From Taxillus chinensis (lineage: Eukaryota > Streptophyta > Magnoliopsida > Santalales > Loranthaceae): DNA of 64,000 nt. A model generated the notes under the pieces. That model had not been told where the DNA came from, ran no database searches, and saw nothing but the letters and a program-made list of their open reading frames with translations. Shown here piece after piece: positions 55,031 to 64,000 of this stretch (the first letter of the stretch is position 1; each line of letters begins with the position of its first letter). Location of the stretch: positions 39,262,324 through 39,326,323 of the forward strand of contig CM042085.1 of the NCBI GenBank assembly GCA_023512835.1. Reading direction: 5' to 3'. The translations under genes were made by a program, and so were the position numbers.

Positions 55031-56792
55031 TGTAATGACCCGTGTTTGGGTAGAAAAGCTGGAACGAAGATGAACAATACCTTGGGCGAACGCTTGGGTC
55101 GAAAGGTGGAAGACCCGAAGATTTGGGTCGTAGGGTCGAAGACCGATGGTCGAAGTTCGAAGGTTTGAGGGTCGAAAGTTAGATCTTTGAGATAGATCTT
55201 CGAGGCCGCGTTTCGCCTAATCTTCAAAGGAGTGTTTCTACGAGTCTTCGTGGCTTGGTTGTTAAAGAGTGTAATGAGCTCGGGTGGGAGCGTGTAGAGG
55301 CTGCGTGTGACAATGACCATGTTCGGATTGTGGGTATTTTGTCCTGTGTGGAAGCGGAGTGGTTAGTTCATGTTTTATTTATCAAAACTACGTCGTTTTG
55401 ATGGTGTGTTTTATTTATCAAAACTACGTCATTTTGATGGTGGGATTTCATTTATCAAAACTACGTCGTTTTGATGATGGAATTTCATTTATCAAAACTA
55501 CGTCGTTTTGATAAGTGAGGTCTATATAAAGAGGAGCTCTCTTTATTTTAGGTTTAGGGTTTTTGTTGTCGGCCGCATGGCCACAGAGAGAGAGAGAGGG
55601 AGATTGAGAGAGAGGGCTCCAGTTCGTGGCTGTCGTTGTCATTCCCATGGTTGGACGGCATTAAGCGTAGAGGCAAGAGCGTGGAGGATCTTTGAGGTAG
55701 GGTTGTCCTTCCTGGTATGTTCCGGGGTTAGGCCCTGTGGATATTTTGTAAAGTTTCCATTGTTATTGCTATAATACTTATATGTAAATTCATATAGGTG
55801 TGATCTCCTATATGAATGTTGGCCTTCAATGGCGATTTTGGTGTGTTTCTAGTGTTTGTGTGATACATGAAAAGTGTTCGATAAAATGCCCGTGTGACAT
55901 GCCCGCTACATGTTTGAGAAAATGCCGTGCGGTCGGGTTTATGAGTCCGTGAATTTATGCACACGAATTGCTTGGTTTTATACCGGTGAGGCTTTGCATG
56001 CTAAGTGTTCGATGTTATGTCTGTGTGACTAAGTGTGGCTATGTGTCTTGTGTTCTTGGAACCCGGTGGCTGTGGGAAGCCCGAGACCTTCTTGGAACCC
56101 GGTGGTCGGAAGCCCGGGACTGTTCTTGGAACCCGGTGGCTGTGGAAGCCCGGACTGTTCTTGGAACCCGGTGGCGTGGAAGCCCGGGACTGTTCTTGGG
56201 ACCCGGTGGCTGTGGAAGCCGGGATTGTTCTTGGAACCCGGTGGCTGTGGAAGCCCGGGACCGTTCTTGGAACCCGGTGGCGTGGGAAGCCCGAGAGTGT
56301 TTATGTACCAGCCCGTGTATGATTGTATTTGCTGTTATAGCCGGTAATTATATCTGGTAGAATAATTGTAGCACGACACAACACTTGTACACAAGGCATG
56401 TAGATATTAGGTGCATGGGATGGGTTGGGAGACATGATCCCTATTGAGTTGTGGTTGCTCACCCCTCCTACCATGTTGTTTTCTTTACGGGAACCTACAG
56501 GCGTTAGGTGGGAACACCAAGGTGGAAGTCCTCCTTGTGGCTTGCTCATCATTATTTTGGGTTGTCTTCTTTTCTTTTTGTAACTTTGTAACGCCAATGG
56601 GGAGATTGTAATGTGGAGTTCAATGTAATAAAAGTGTGTTTTGAACGTATTTGCTATGTTTGGACTCAATAAATGTAAGGTTGTTCTTGAATATAAAATG
56701 TGAGGTGTACGTTGTATTCTAACCCCTCTATTTAACTTGGGTAAAGGGAGGGTCACGTTCCGGTCTCCTCGGGTTGGAAATCGGGCGTGACA
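55031..56792 (+). repeat. Element C 3' LTR
   Basis: It is colinear with 37927-39663: four palindromes (55381-55512), TATATAAA at 55523-55530, donor-like GAG/GTAGGG at 55694-55702, 36-bp array 56055-56300, AATAAA at 56627-56632. The acceptor-like site is TTCTTTACGG, against TTCTTTACAG in the 5' LTR. It ends GGGCGTGACA, followed by ACTCG. Confidence 0.93.
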
Positions 56793-56796
56793 ACTC

Positions 56797-57220
56797 GATG
56801 TCGACTTCACGGGTATCGCATCGACAGAAAAGCACAAGTGGTACATGTAAGTTTCTTGGAAATAGATTAATTTCATGGTTCAAGAAAGCGAATCCGGTTC
56901 AACCTCACCGCCGAGGCGGAATATATAGTTTGGGAGTTGCTTTGCGCACGGCTACCTTGGATGCAAAGTCAACTTCCGACTACGGTTTCAACATGTCATC
57001 TATTCCACTCTACTGCGACAACACTAGCGTAATTGCTATCAGCAACAATCTTGTCATGCACCCTAAGACAAAGCATATTGAGGTCAAGTATCATTTCATA
57101 CACGACCATGTTCTCAAAAGTCACATCTCACTGGAACATGTTGCTACTGAAGATCAATTGGCCGACATACTTACAAAGCCCCTACCTGATGCAAGATTCT
57201 CGAACTACTCTTCCGATTAG
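56797..57220 (+). pseudogene. E RNase H, 3' part (after C)
   Basis: GYRIDRKSTSGTCKFLGNRL-like sequence (56811-56870) followed by ISWFKKANPVQPHRRGG resumes the copia RNase H cut at 37926. DYGFNMSSIPLYCDNTSVIA (56978-57037) and ISNNLVMHPKTKHIEVKYHF (57038-57097) followed by SLEHVATEDQLADILTKPLP are intact, and the stop lies at 57218. The AEAEY motif reads PRRGGIY, one frameshift away. CDNTS and ADILTKPL are hallmark copia endings. Confidence 0.9.
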
Positions 57221-58933
57221 GTATGCTTGACTTCTCTGCATAGTCTCACATTTAAATTACCCAACAGTATACTTACTTTCAGAACATGCATTGTGCTTTT
57301 ATTGATAGTAGTAGATACATACTTATCTTAATGTTGATCATACTTACTGTTTAACATGCTTCATGTTTCTGATATTGATATCAACTTCATAGTGGGAGGA
57401 TGCTTGTGTTTCCCGACTAAAGTCGTTTAAGCAAACATGATTAAAGTTTATATGATTAACCTCATTCTGGTTTCATGATCTTAATTTCCACTGATCACCA
57501 CATGACAAATGCCCTGTTCATTTAGATTACTCTATTAACATGTATAGTTGAAGAAATGAAATGGGTTAGCTCAATGTCTGGTGGATGAATACACAATCCT
57601 TGATCTGATCAGCTTCTGAAGTATTGTTTCCCAAAAAGATAGACAGTGTTGAATTTCTTTAAGCCGGAAAGGTCTACCGAGAGGATTGCACAATCAACGG
57701 GGGAGAAAATGCTTTATAAATTATTCGAGTAATATCCCCGTATATGTCTCATGACCTCTTTCCTGGCTATCTATTCGAGGGGGAGCCTTTCATTAAGAGG
57801 ATCGAATGATCTACGGGGGAGCCTAAGCTTCATCTATTACCTTAGTAATAACCCCCTAATATGTCTCGATACTCCCTCCTCTAAACCTTTACTTCCGGAT
57901 CTGTTGGACATGCGTTGTTGAAACAGAATTGAGGCATGCTTGGATGTTTTTTTTCTTCAACCATGCATTTTAATCGGATAATCAACTACTTGCTTTTGAC
58001 ATGTGTCCGCTTCCTCATTTTTCACTCATGAATCCTAGTTTGGTCAAATCATATGATTTTTAATTAATCTTAGCTACATCATTCAAGCAGGACGGTTTGT
58101 TTATGTTGACTCTATATGAACTTGTGTATTTATTATCTGACATATGCCCTGATTCAGTCACATTGATCATTCTCTAGTATGTATATGTCTATTTCATTCT
58201 TTGTAATGCATAAGTTCTGCTACTCATTAGTTTGGATTATATAGCTCTTCATTGACTATTTTCTCCTATCTGTCTTAATCCTTGCCCGTTACGCTTTTGT
58301 ACTTTTAGTTTATTTTTTTGTGAAGCTACAGGTTCAGATTTTCTTTGCAACCTTATCGATAAATCTAGTCCATAGTCTTGGATTTGAAGTGTTGTGGTAC
58401 TTCTCTTCTTCGACTTATTGACAACAAAGGAATCTACTTCTCTTTCACCGCACTCTGTTACTACGAACACGTCTACTTTTCATCCGGATAATCGTCACTC
58501 GACTTTCGTTGATTTCGGATGATTGTCGGTTCATTCCTCCGGACTCCTGACACTGTCAAATTGCGATAATCCATGTCTTATTATATATCGCGTGCTTTTG
58601 GGGAGGAATAATGATGATTCATTGAATGCATGTCTCGGGATGCACACACTTCCACGGAAGGCAAAAAACTATTGCCCTTACTTGTAATGCCGTCTCCACG
58701 TCATCTTTTAATTCGGAGGCGCATCGATATCAAGACTAATGACATCAGCCCGTCAAGCGGTTTAATGTTTCACTCACCAAATTCCTAGACCCGCCGACAT
58801 TCACGGACTCGGTCTTATATATTGCGTCATTCTGCGAAGCACGAGTGTTACCCTTTTCAAATCCCTAAAACTCTCGTTGCTCCTTAATCCCCAAGACCTC
58901 GCCTTCCCTCTCGCCCCTTAACTTTCATCTACA
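57221..58933 (+). other. E spacer between pol and downstream ORF
   Basis: About 1.7 kb of AT-rich sequence without recognised coding content. It contains GGGGGAG tracts at 57699-57705, 57779-57786 and 57814-57821 and a diverged tandem duplication of about 85 bases (57677-57762 and 57792-57875). Copia elements with a downstream ORF commonly have such a spacer. Confidence 0.7.
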
Positions 58934-61230
58934 ATGGCACCCAAAACCTCTCTTTCCGGCGTCAATCCCGGCCATCTGGTCGATTGGAGCACCTGTCTCC
59001 AACCCTCCGGATTGGTTTTTCCATTTTCGCCCTTCTAGAAGCCTCTCACATACTCGACTTGATCTCCCAACCCTGTCGACTCCATCATCTCCTCGTTTGC
59101 GGTGAATCCATCCCAATCACCCCCGCCGTTCTCCGCGCTGCTCTTAATCTACCCCACGGTGAACCACAGCCCCCGATGCCGATCCCATGACGGCTTCTAT
59201 GGGTTGCACCTATAAAGGCAAGGAATACAAGGTGAAGTCCTTCCAAGGTCGCTATCACCGTATGGTGATCATCGAGTCGATGTTTCTTGGCTCGCACTTC
59301 CGCTCTAGACTCGTTCCGTACGATCTTCTTCCGGCCATGTACGGCGTTTTGAAGGTCTTCAGATGGAGTGGGGGACGTTTTTGTTCCGATCGTCGCAGAA
59401 TGGACCCAAGAACCATTCCTTCGGGCGCATACTAAGCATTGTCTTCCGGCATCTTCATCCGAACCATTTCACCCGCTCTCGATGCCGTTCCATTTCCCTC
59501 GGCTTATTATCTTCGCCATCTTACGCTTGATGGGAACATAACGGCCCGCCGTCCCTCTCGCAGCCTCTCCGCCTTCTCCCTGCCATGGAACAACAAGGCG
59601 GTTACGGTGGTGACCCCTCCAACAACCATGCCCCCGACGTCGGCTCTACTCACCGATCCTCCCGGATTCGGTCCGTTCTTCGCACCCTCCATTTCTCGGG
59701 CCTCCCAAAGACAGCGTCCATGCCGAACCCTCCGAGGTTACGGCGCCATCTCAAAGCCAAGTGTCCTGAGCTGTTTCCTCGGCCCCTTCTACTGCGAATG
59801 TCCCCACTCCCTCCACTTCCGCTGTTGCTGCCGCGGTCAATACCGCCGTTCTTTGTCGCCATTGGCGATGTCCCGAATCTATTCCGAAGCTCCTTTGCCT
59901 CCCCTACCTCAACCTCGAGCCTACCTTGACCATCTCTCCGCCGACACCTTACCGGACCTTTGGCTCCGTTTCAGCCTTGCCCACACCGCCTCCATTCCCG
60001 ACACCGATCTCCGGGTGTTTTACACTCGCCATACCCAATCCCGGAGACCATGATCATCCGGAATTTGGACCAAGGCTTTCTTACGCCGGCCTCCATTCCG
60101 GATGTGTCGTTCCCTAACCCCTCCCGCCCGGTCCATGCCGCACAGAGTCCTTCCCCCGCTAAGGTGGACCTTCTTCTCCGCTCGTTGACATTCTCGTTGT
60201 TGACCCATCTGGTCAAAGCGGGTCCACCGCTCCGGATGCCTCTGCTGCTCCGAATGCCCCTTCGCTTGCCGTTGCTCTGCTGATACTCTGCGGACTCCTC
60301 CTTGCCCGCACTCCTGCTCCTTGTTCATACGGGGGAGTCCTCCAAAGCTCCGAGTTGGCCCTTGGGCATGCTTCTTTGGCATGGTCCACTCCGACACTGT
60401 ACTCTCCGCTAGCTGGACCGCCACGCCCAAGCTCAAAGCGCCCAAATATCCGCCATCGCCGCCAAGGTTGATGCTTCTGGCGCCCAACTCCTCTCCGCCC
60501 TCACCGACTCCTCCACTTCCATGGAACAGAAGATGGACCTAGTCGCCTCGTCCGTCCCTCCTTGTCTACCTCCTTCGCACCTGGCGCACACGATGGCTCG
60601 CCCTCCCGTAGCTCCCCGGCGATCCGCCAAACCAGGGGGAGAGAGTGTCATCCGATCCTTCGCTCCTCCCGCATCACATTCCTCCACTCGTGCCGAGAAG
60701 CGGCCCGCCTCTTCATTGCTTCAGGGAGTTCAAATCCCCAAACGTAGCCGCATCTCTCAGCCAAGCTCCTCGAGTGCAGCTCTTCCTCCATCCTCTCCAT
60801 CCGCAGCTGACACCTTCCTCCCATCATACGCGGCGTGTGACCCTCTTGATGCGGACTAAAGCGTGCGTAAGGCAATGATTTCCTATGCTGCATCTACTGC
60901 CGAGAGAAGATGTCTCTCTTACCTGTACCCCTTCTCCCCGGACGACATTCGGACCCTTTGTTTGGAGAAAGGCCTCTTTACAACAGAGGACATTGACAAC
61001 TTCTCTAAGGCTGCTAAAATAGAGATGAGGCTGTTTCCATCTTTGTACAAGGACGGCCACTTGTTTGAAGTTCTCTTTGTCGTTGGAATCAGGGCTATCT
61101 TCCCAGTGTAGATATCATTCGGTCCTTTATCGACCAGGCTCTGAGGATAGCAAGCCATGGAGAACTCTCTCAACTATCCTCATCCGTCTTGGATCATGTC
61201 GCCACATTTCATGATGCTTTGTCTTCATGA
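58934..61230 (+). pseudogene. E additional ORF downstream of pol
   Basis: The ATG at 58934 begins MAPKTSLSGVNPGHLVDWS; after a frameshift the text continues with ILDLISQPCRLHHLLVCGES and IPITPAVLRAALNLPHGEP (59059-59175). KSFQGRYHRMVIIESMFLGS (59235-59294) and a long proline/serine-rich middle (59440-60860) follow. A conserved-looking end has RRCLSYLYPFSPDDIRTLCL (60908-60967) and FPSLYKDGHLFEVLFVVGIR (61034-61093), then IRSFIDQALRIASHGELSQL to a stop at 61228. The early VxGxxIxITP...LxLP wording resembles domains annotated as putative plant transposon protein in retroelement-derived ORFs. SIRE-type copia elements carry an envelope-like ORF here; no membrane segment is evident in the readable pieces, so that role is not supported. 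Confidence 0.6.
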
Positions 61231-61730
61231 TTCAGTCCAAACAGATGATTCGATTGATTCTCATCAGATTGAGAAGCGGTATGTAAGAAAGAATCAATGG
61301 GAACCACCGTGTCTTAGGTTGACTAAAGTCTGTGAAGAAAGCCGGATTATATGAAAAGTTGGGCATCACTCCTTTGAGACCAACCGAGAAGTCAAGGCGA
61401 CATTCCGGGGCAAGAAGCAAGTGCCACATGACCCAGGTGGAGATAGGCAAGGGGCCTTTGTCTGTTACTTCATCAAATCATTCTTAAGTATGGACAAATC
61501 TTGGAGCCAACACACCACTTATTCGATGAAAGACAATGGAGCTTAGAGAGAAAGTAGCAACAATGATCTTCAAGTATAGTAAGCCTTATGTACATTAATG
61601 AAAATCTTGTATAAAGGTGAATTGTATTCTCGTTTGCTGATAAATGAAAATGGTTGTGATGTGTATTCTGTATGTTATCTTTTTGCCGCTTACAGGATCG
61701 GATTACAAAGGGTTTGGGCATATCCATAAT
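61231..61730 (+). other. E 3' spacer before polypurine tract
   Basis: No coding content is recognised in this roughly 500-base stretch. It runs into CATATCCATAATTGGGGGAG and the LTR. Confidence 0.65.
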
Positions 61731-61741
61731 TGGGGGAGATT
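61731..61741 (+). other. Polypurine tract of E
   Basis: TTGGGGGAGAT lies immediately before the LTR start TGTTGGATCAAG. It is the standard copia form. Confidence 0.9.
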
Positions 61742-63032
61742 GTTGGATCAAGCCCAGAATTTGGATAATGCTGATAAAGCCCTATGTAATTTGATTTGAG
61801 ATCTTTTGTGTTATGTCTTTAATCATTGCGAAGATATGTTATTAATCTGAAGATACACTCGTGAAGAGCAAAGCTAAGGACTGGATACATAATCCTGATC
61901 CGGACGTGAGTGAGTGTCATCAAACACTTGGTAAATAACCAAGTCCCATACATACGGAGTAAGGAAGTACGATACGGAATAAGGACTTGAGTCTTTATTC
62001 GCACCGAGTAAGGAAACCAGGATGCGGAGTAAGGAATCCGGACCACTCACTCATGCGGAGTAAGGATATGCTAGTACGGAGTAAGTCATCCGATCCTTTA
62101 AAGTCGCACAAGTAAGAAACTAATGCGGAGTAAGGATGTGCTAGTACGGAGTAAGCCATCCGATCCTTTAAACTCGCACGGAGTAAGAAACTTCGTACGG
62201 AGTAAGGAACTTACATGCGGAGTAAGGAAGCGCTGATACGGAATAAGCACTCCGACCTTCTCATTCACACGAAGTAGGAAGCGACACGGACTAAGGATTC
62301 CAGTACCAAATAGATACGGAGTAAACCACCCGACACGGACTAAGGATTCCAGTACCAACTAGATACGGAGTAAGCAACCATCGACACGGAGTAAGGTTCC
62401 GAGCTTCATTAGCAACGGAGTAAGGAAAATTACACCGGACCAAGAAGATGCTACTTAACTTACCGCATTTAAAGTTATCGGCTCGTGGTGTCCCGATGTA
62501 AGACAAACTCGTTGAGAACCTGAAGAATCTTACACGTGGATCACCCGGATATGTGGACACAACTTTAATTATACTTGGGAACTCACAAAGGCACTTATAC
62601 TCTTCAAACCCAAGATCTTGATCTCCACAAACCACAACACGGTCAAGGCACGGAGATTACCGAGGAATAGTTAGTTTGAACGCATTCCGGAACTACAAGT
62701 TCCAAGGTTGTCTCTTAGGAATGTTTGTATAAATATTCATACTTGTACATTTGAAAAGTGCGTGCGAGTGAGCCTGAATCAACCGTGTGTATGCACAAGA
62801 GTTCAAAGACATAATATAGGCTAGTGTGTGAATCCTTTTGTAAGGAGTGTAAAAGAGTCTTGCTTCTATTTTGTTATATTTATCTTTTGATAATAAAACA
62901 AAATACTTCCACTATCTAGTTATCTTCCTTGAGTGATTCTATCACTTAACTAGATAGGTGTTGTGTCATAAGAGAATCAAAAGAGTTTCAATAAGAGCCT
63001 ATTCACCCCCTCTAGGCTCCAAGGGACCATCA
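61742..63032 (+). repeat. Element E 3' LTR
   Basis: It runs from TGTTGGATCAAGCCC to GGGACCATCA, 1291 bases. An ACGGAGTAAGGA array fills 61950-62430. TTTGTATAAATATTCATAC (about 62724-62742) is the probable TATA region, and AATAAAACAAAATACTTCC is near 62890. The part from 62662 on matches the 5' LTR (33683-34059). H carries a related LTR at 30178-31401. Confidence 0.9.
61950..62430 (+). repeat. ACGGAGTAAGGA minisatellite in E 3' LTR
   Basis: The 12-base motif ACGGAGTAAGGA and variants occur about 15 times, mixed with CATCCGATCCTTTAAA-type blocks that form a higher-order duplicate (around 62075-62110 and 62140-62172). It lies upstream of the presumed TATA region. Confidence 0.88.
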
Positions 63033-63562
63033 ACCACGATGCTCAGATTTGACCACTTTTTTTATCTTTTAATTACCTTTTTACCCTCACCCAAAATGCC
63101 AAAATGGACGAACTTTGGGGGATTATTTGGGAAGTCCCATATTCGCCTAAATAGTCATTTTGGAGAATCTCGCATGGTCACATTTTCGGGCCCTTTGACT
63201 AGGGGCATTGACCGTCTTTTTGGCAAATTTGACTTTTTTCGATGCTTATTGTTTTGGCCATAACTTCTTCGTTTTAAGTCGGAATTAGGTTCGGTCAAGT
63301 GCGTTATCTCCAAATTTCATCCTCCATCACTTGGTGTTGGTCTTGGGAAACTTTAGGGGCTTGCAACAGAGGTAATCAATTTCAGGATTCCCTGTTCGTG
63401 TTAATGTATCAATCTTGTGCAAATTGGGGTTAACATCAATGCCAAACCATTCCTTGGTAATGGGGAATCCTTGAGGACCTGTTCAATAGGGTATATGGCA
63501 TGGGCGGAAAGTATATATAAAATGGGGTAATATGTCCAACTCGGACAAAATGGGGTCCAACA
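63033..63562 (-). repeat. Element G 5' LTR, 5' portion (minus strand)
   Basis: On the minus strand it starts TGTTGGACCCCATTTTGTCC at 63562 and follows A's LTR start (2752 onward): GTTGGACATATTACCCC, the GGTCCTCAAGGATTCCCC-like block, GGTGATGGAGGATGAAA-like sequence and GGTCAATGCCCC. It stops at 63033 where E is inserted, corresponding to about base 500 of A's LTR. The remainder is at 31797-33440. The plus-strand junction with J at 63563 starts ATTGT. Confidence 0.85.
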
Positions 63563-64000
63563 ATTGTGCAACCCTAGACATCCGTGAAGGCTTTAGAATC
63601 CAAATATGATGAAACGTAAGCCGAGTCTTTTTGTCAAGACATCTGCCAGACTCTTTCCTCATTGGTGAGTTCGGCGTTAGTCTTTGGTCTTCTAACTCCA
63701 TTTTCTCCGATGGTCATCGGAATTGGTAGCTCCCGATGAAGACACGGGCACGTCAGGATGATCATGACATATCATGAACATCCTCATGCGAGCTTTCCAC
63801 CGGGAGAATATGCTCCGGTGTGAATTTTGGAGGTTTAGTCGAGTGAATCTAGAACTTTGTTGTTGAGGAGCGCGGCGGGAGTAGCGGGTTAAGCGGCTGT
63901 GCTTGGATCAACGTTTTTCTTGCTCTTGTGGTTGGGGATGGGATCTTGCGCACCTCTGGAGTTAAGGCGAGTATTGAATAGCATGCTACTTTCTTTGGCC
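63563..64000 (-). pseudogene. gag: Copia gag of element J, minus strand, E family
   Basis: On the minus strand the sequence matches E gag from its third codon (EESSMLFNTRLNSRG-like at 64000-63950, the start codon lying just outside the window) through PPKFTPEHILP and ARMRMFMICHDHPDVPVSSS-like wording, to SSYLDSKAFTDV near 63590. It corresponds to about 34125-34555 of E, with frame changes. It ends where G's LTR starts, so G was inserted in the gag of a second E-family copia element whose body lies right of, and beyond, this window. Confidence 0.82.

Larger units (their letters stand above)
37927..56792 (+). mobile_element. Chromovirus (Tekay/Del-type Ty3) element C, host of D
   Basis: LTRs starting TGTAATGACCCGTG and ending GGGCGTGACA (37927-39663, 55031-56792) bracket gag, protease, RT, RNase H, integrase and chromodomain in the same wording as B. 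The integrase is split by D at 44060/53994. Without D the element is about 8.9 kb. Coding similarity to B is high, while the LTR U3 parts are largely different, so B and C are related families with diverged control regions. It is inserted in the RNase H of E. Confidence 0.92.
33683..63032 (+). mobile_element. SIRE-like Ty1/copia retrotransposon (element E), host of C
   Basis: Copia order is seen: gag, protease, integrase, then RT and RNase H, with integrase before RT, which separates it from all Ty3 elements here. A full TGGTATCAGAGC primer site follows the 5' LTR. The RNase H is split by C at 37926/56793. After pol come a long spacer with repeated PPT-like blocks and an additional ORF (58934-61230), as in SIRE/Maximus-type copia elements. 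Without C the internal region is about 8.8 kb. The left end of its 5' LTR is not identified. Confidence 0.85.

Noticed and set aside
59439..60053. Possible independent host gene of 204 codons
   Set aside because: It lies between recognisable pieces of E's downstream ORF and inside E's borders, so it is best taken as part of that ORF.

Overview
This window is plant nuclear DNA made almost entirely of LTR retrotransposons inserted into one another. No host gene, tRNA, rRNA, CRISPR array or prokaryotic feature was recognised. Plant origin rests on three lineages found in flowering plants: Ty3 chromoviruses of Tekay/Del type (pol ending in a chromodomain), Ty3 Tat/Ogre-type elements (about 2.9 kb LTRs, an extra ORF before gag, an additional archaeal-type RNase H) and SIRE-like Ty1/copia elements (an extra ORF after pol). 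The species cannot be named from this sequence.

Elements are labelled A to K. K (1-1657) is a Ty3-type LTR piece, followed by an unclear copia-like stretch. F (2491-2751 and 29169-30177) is an LTR rich in CTACGACTC motifs, split by A. A (2752-29168, plus) is a Tat/Ogre-type element whose 5' LTR is split by B (4420-13406, plus), a chromovirus. H (30178-31401) is a copia LTR. G (31402 to about 33440, resuming 63033-63562, minus) is a second Tat/Ogre-type element. E (about 33683-63032, plus) is a SIRE-like copia split in its RNase H by C (37927-56792, plus), a chromovirus, which is split in its integrase by D (44061-53993, minus), another chromovirus. J (63563-64000, minus) is the gag of a second E-family copia. 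The junctions give a relative order: J contains G; G contains H and E; H contains F, F contains A, A contains B; E contains C and C contains D. This is up to six levels, the inner elements being youngest.

The autonomous parts of the elements are legible: gag, aspartic protease, reverse transcriptase, RNase H and integrase, with primer binding sites after the 5' LTRs and polypurine tracts before the 3' LTRs. All coding regions are broken by frameshifts and stops as read. However, LTR pairs are highly similar, and many differences are one-base changes or losses at CAG/CTG triplets. Some of the frame damage may therefore be consensus error at methylated sites rather than real decay.

The most interesting non-coding signals are: a splice donor/acceptor-like pair conserved in the leaders of K, B and C; a near-palindromic ACGT-core motif arrayed just before the TATA box in B and C; a duplicated polypurine-tract module after pol in B, C and D; and a different minisatellite in each family's LTR or 3' region.
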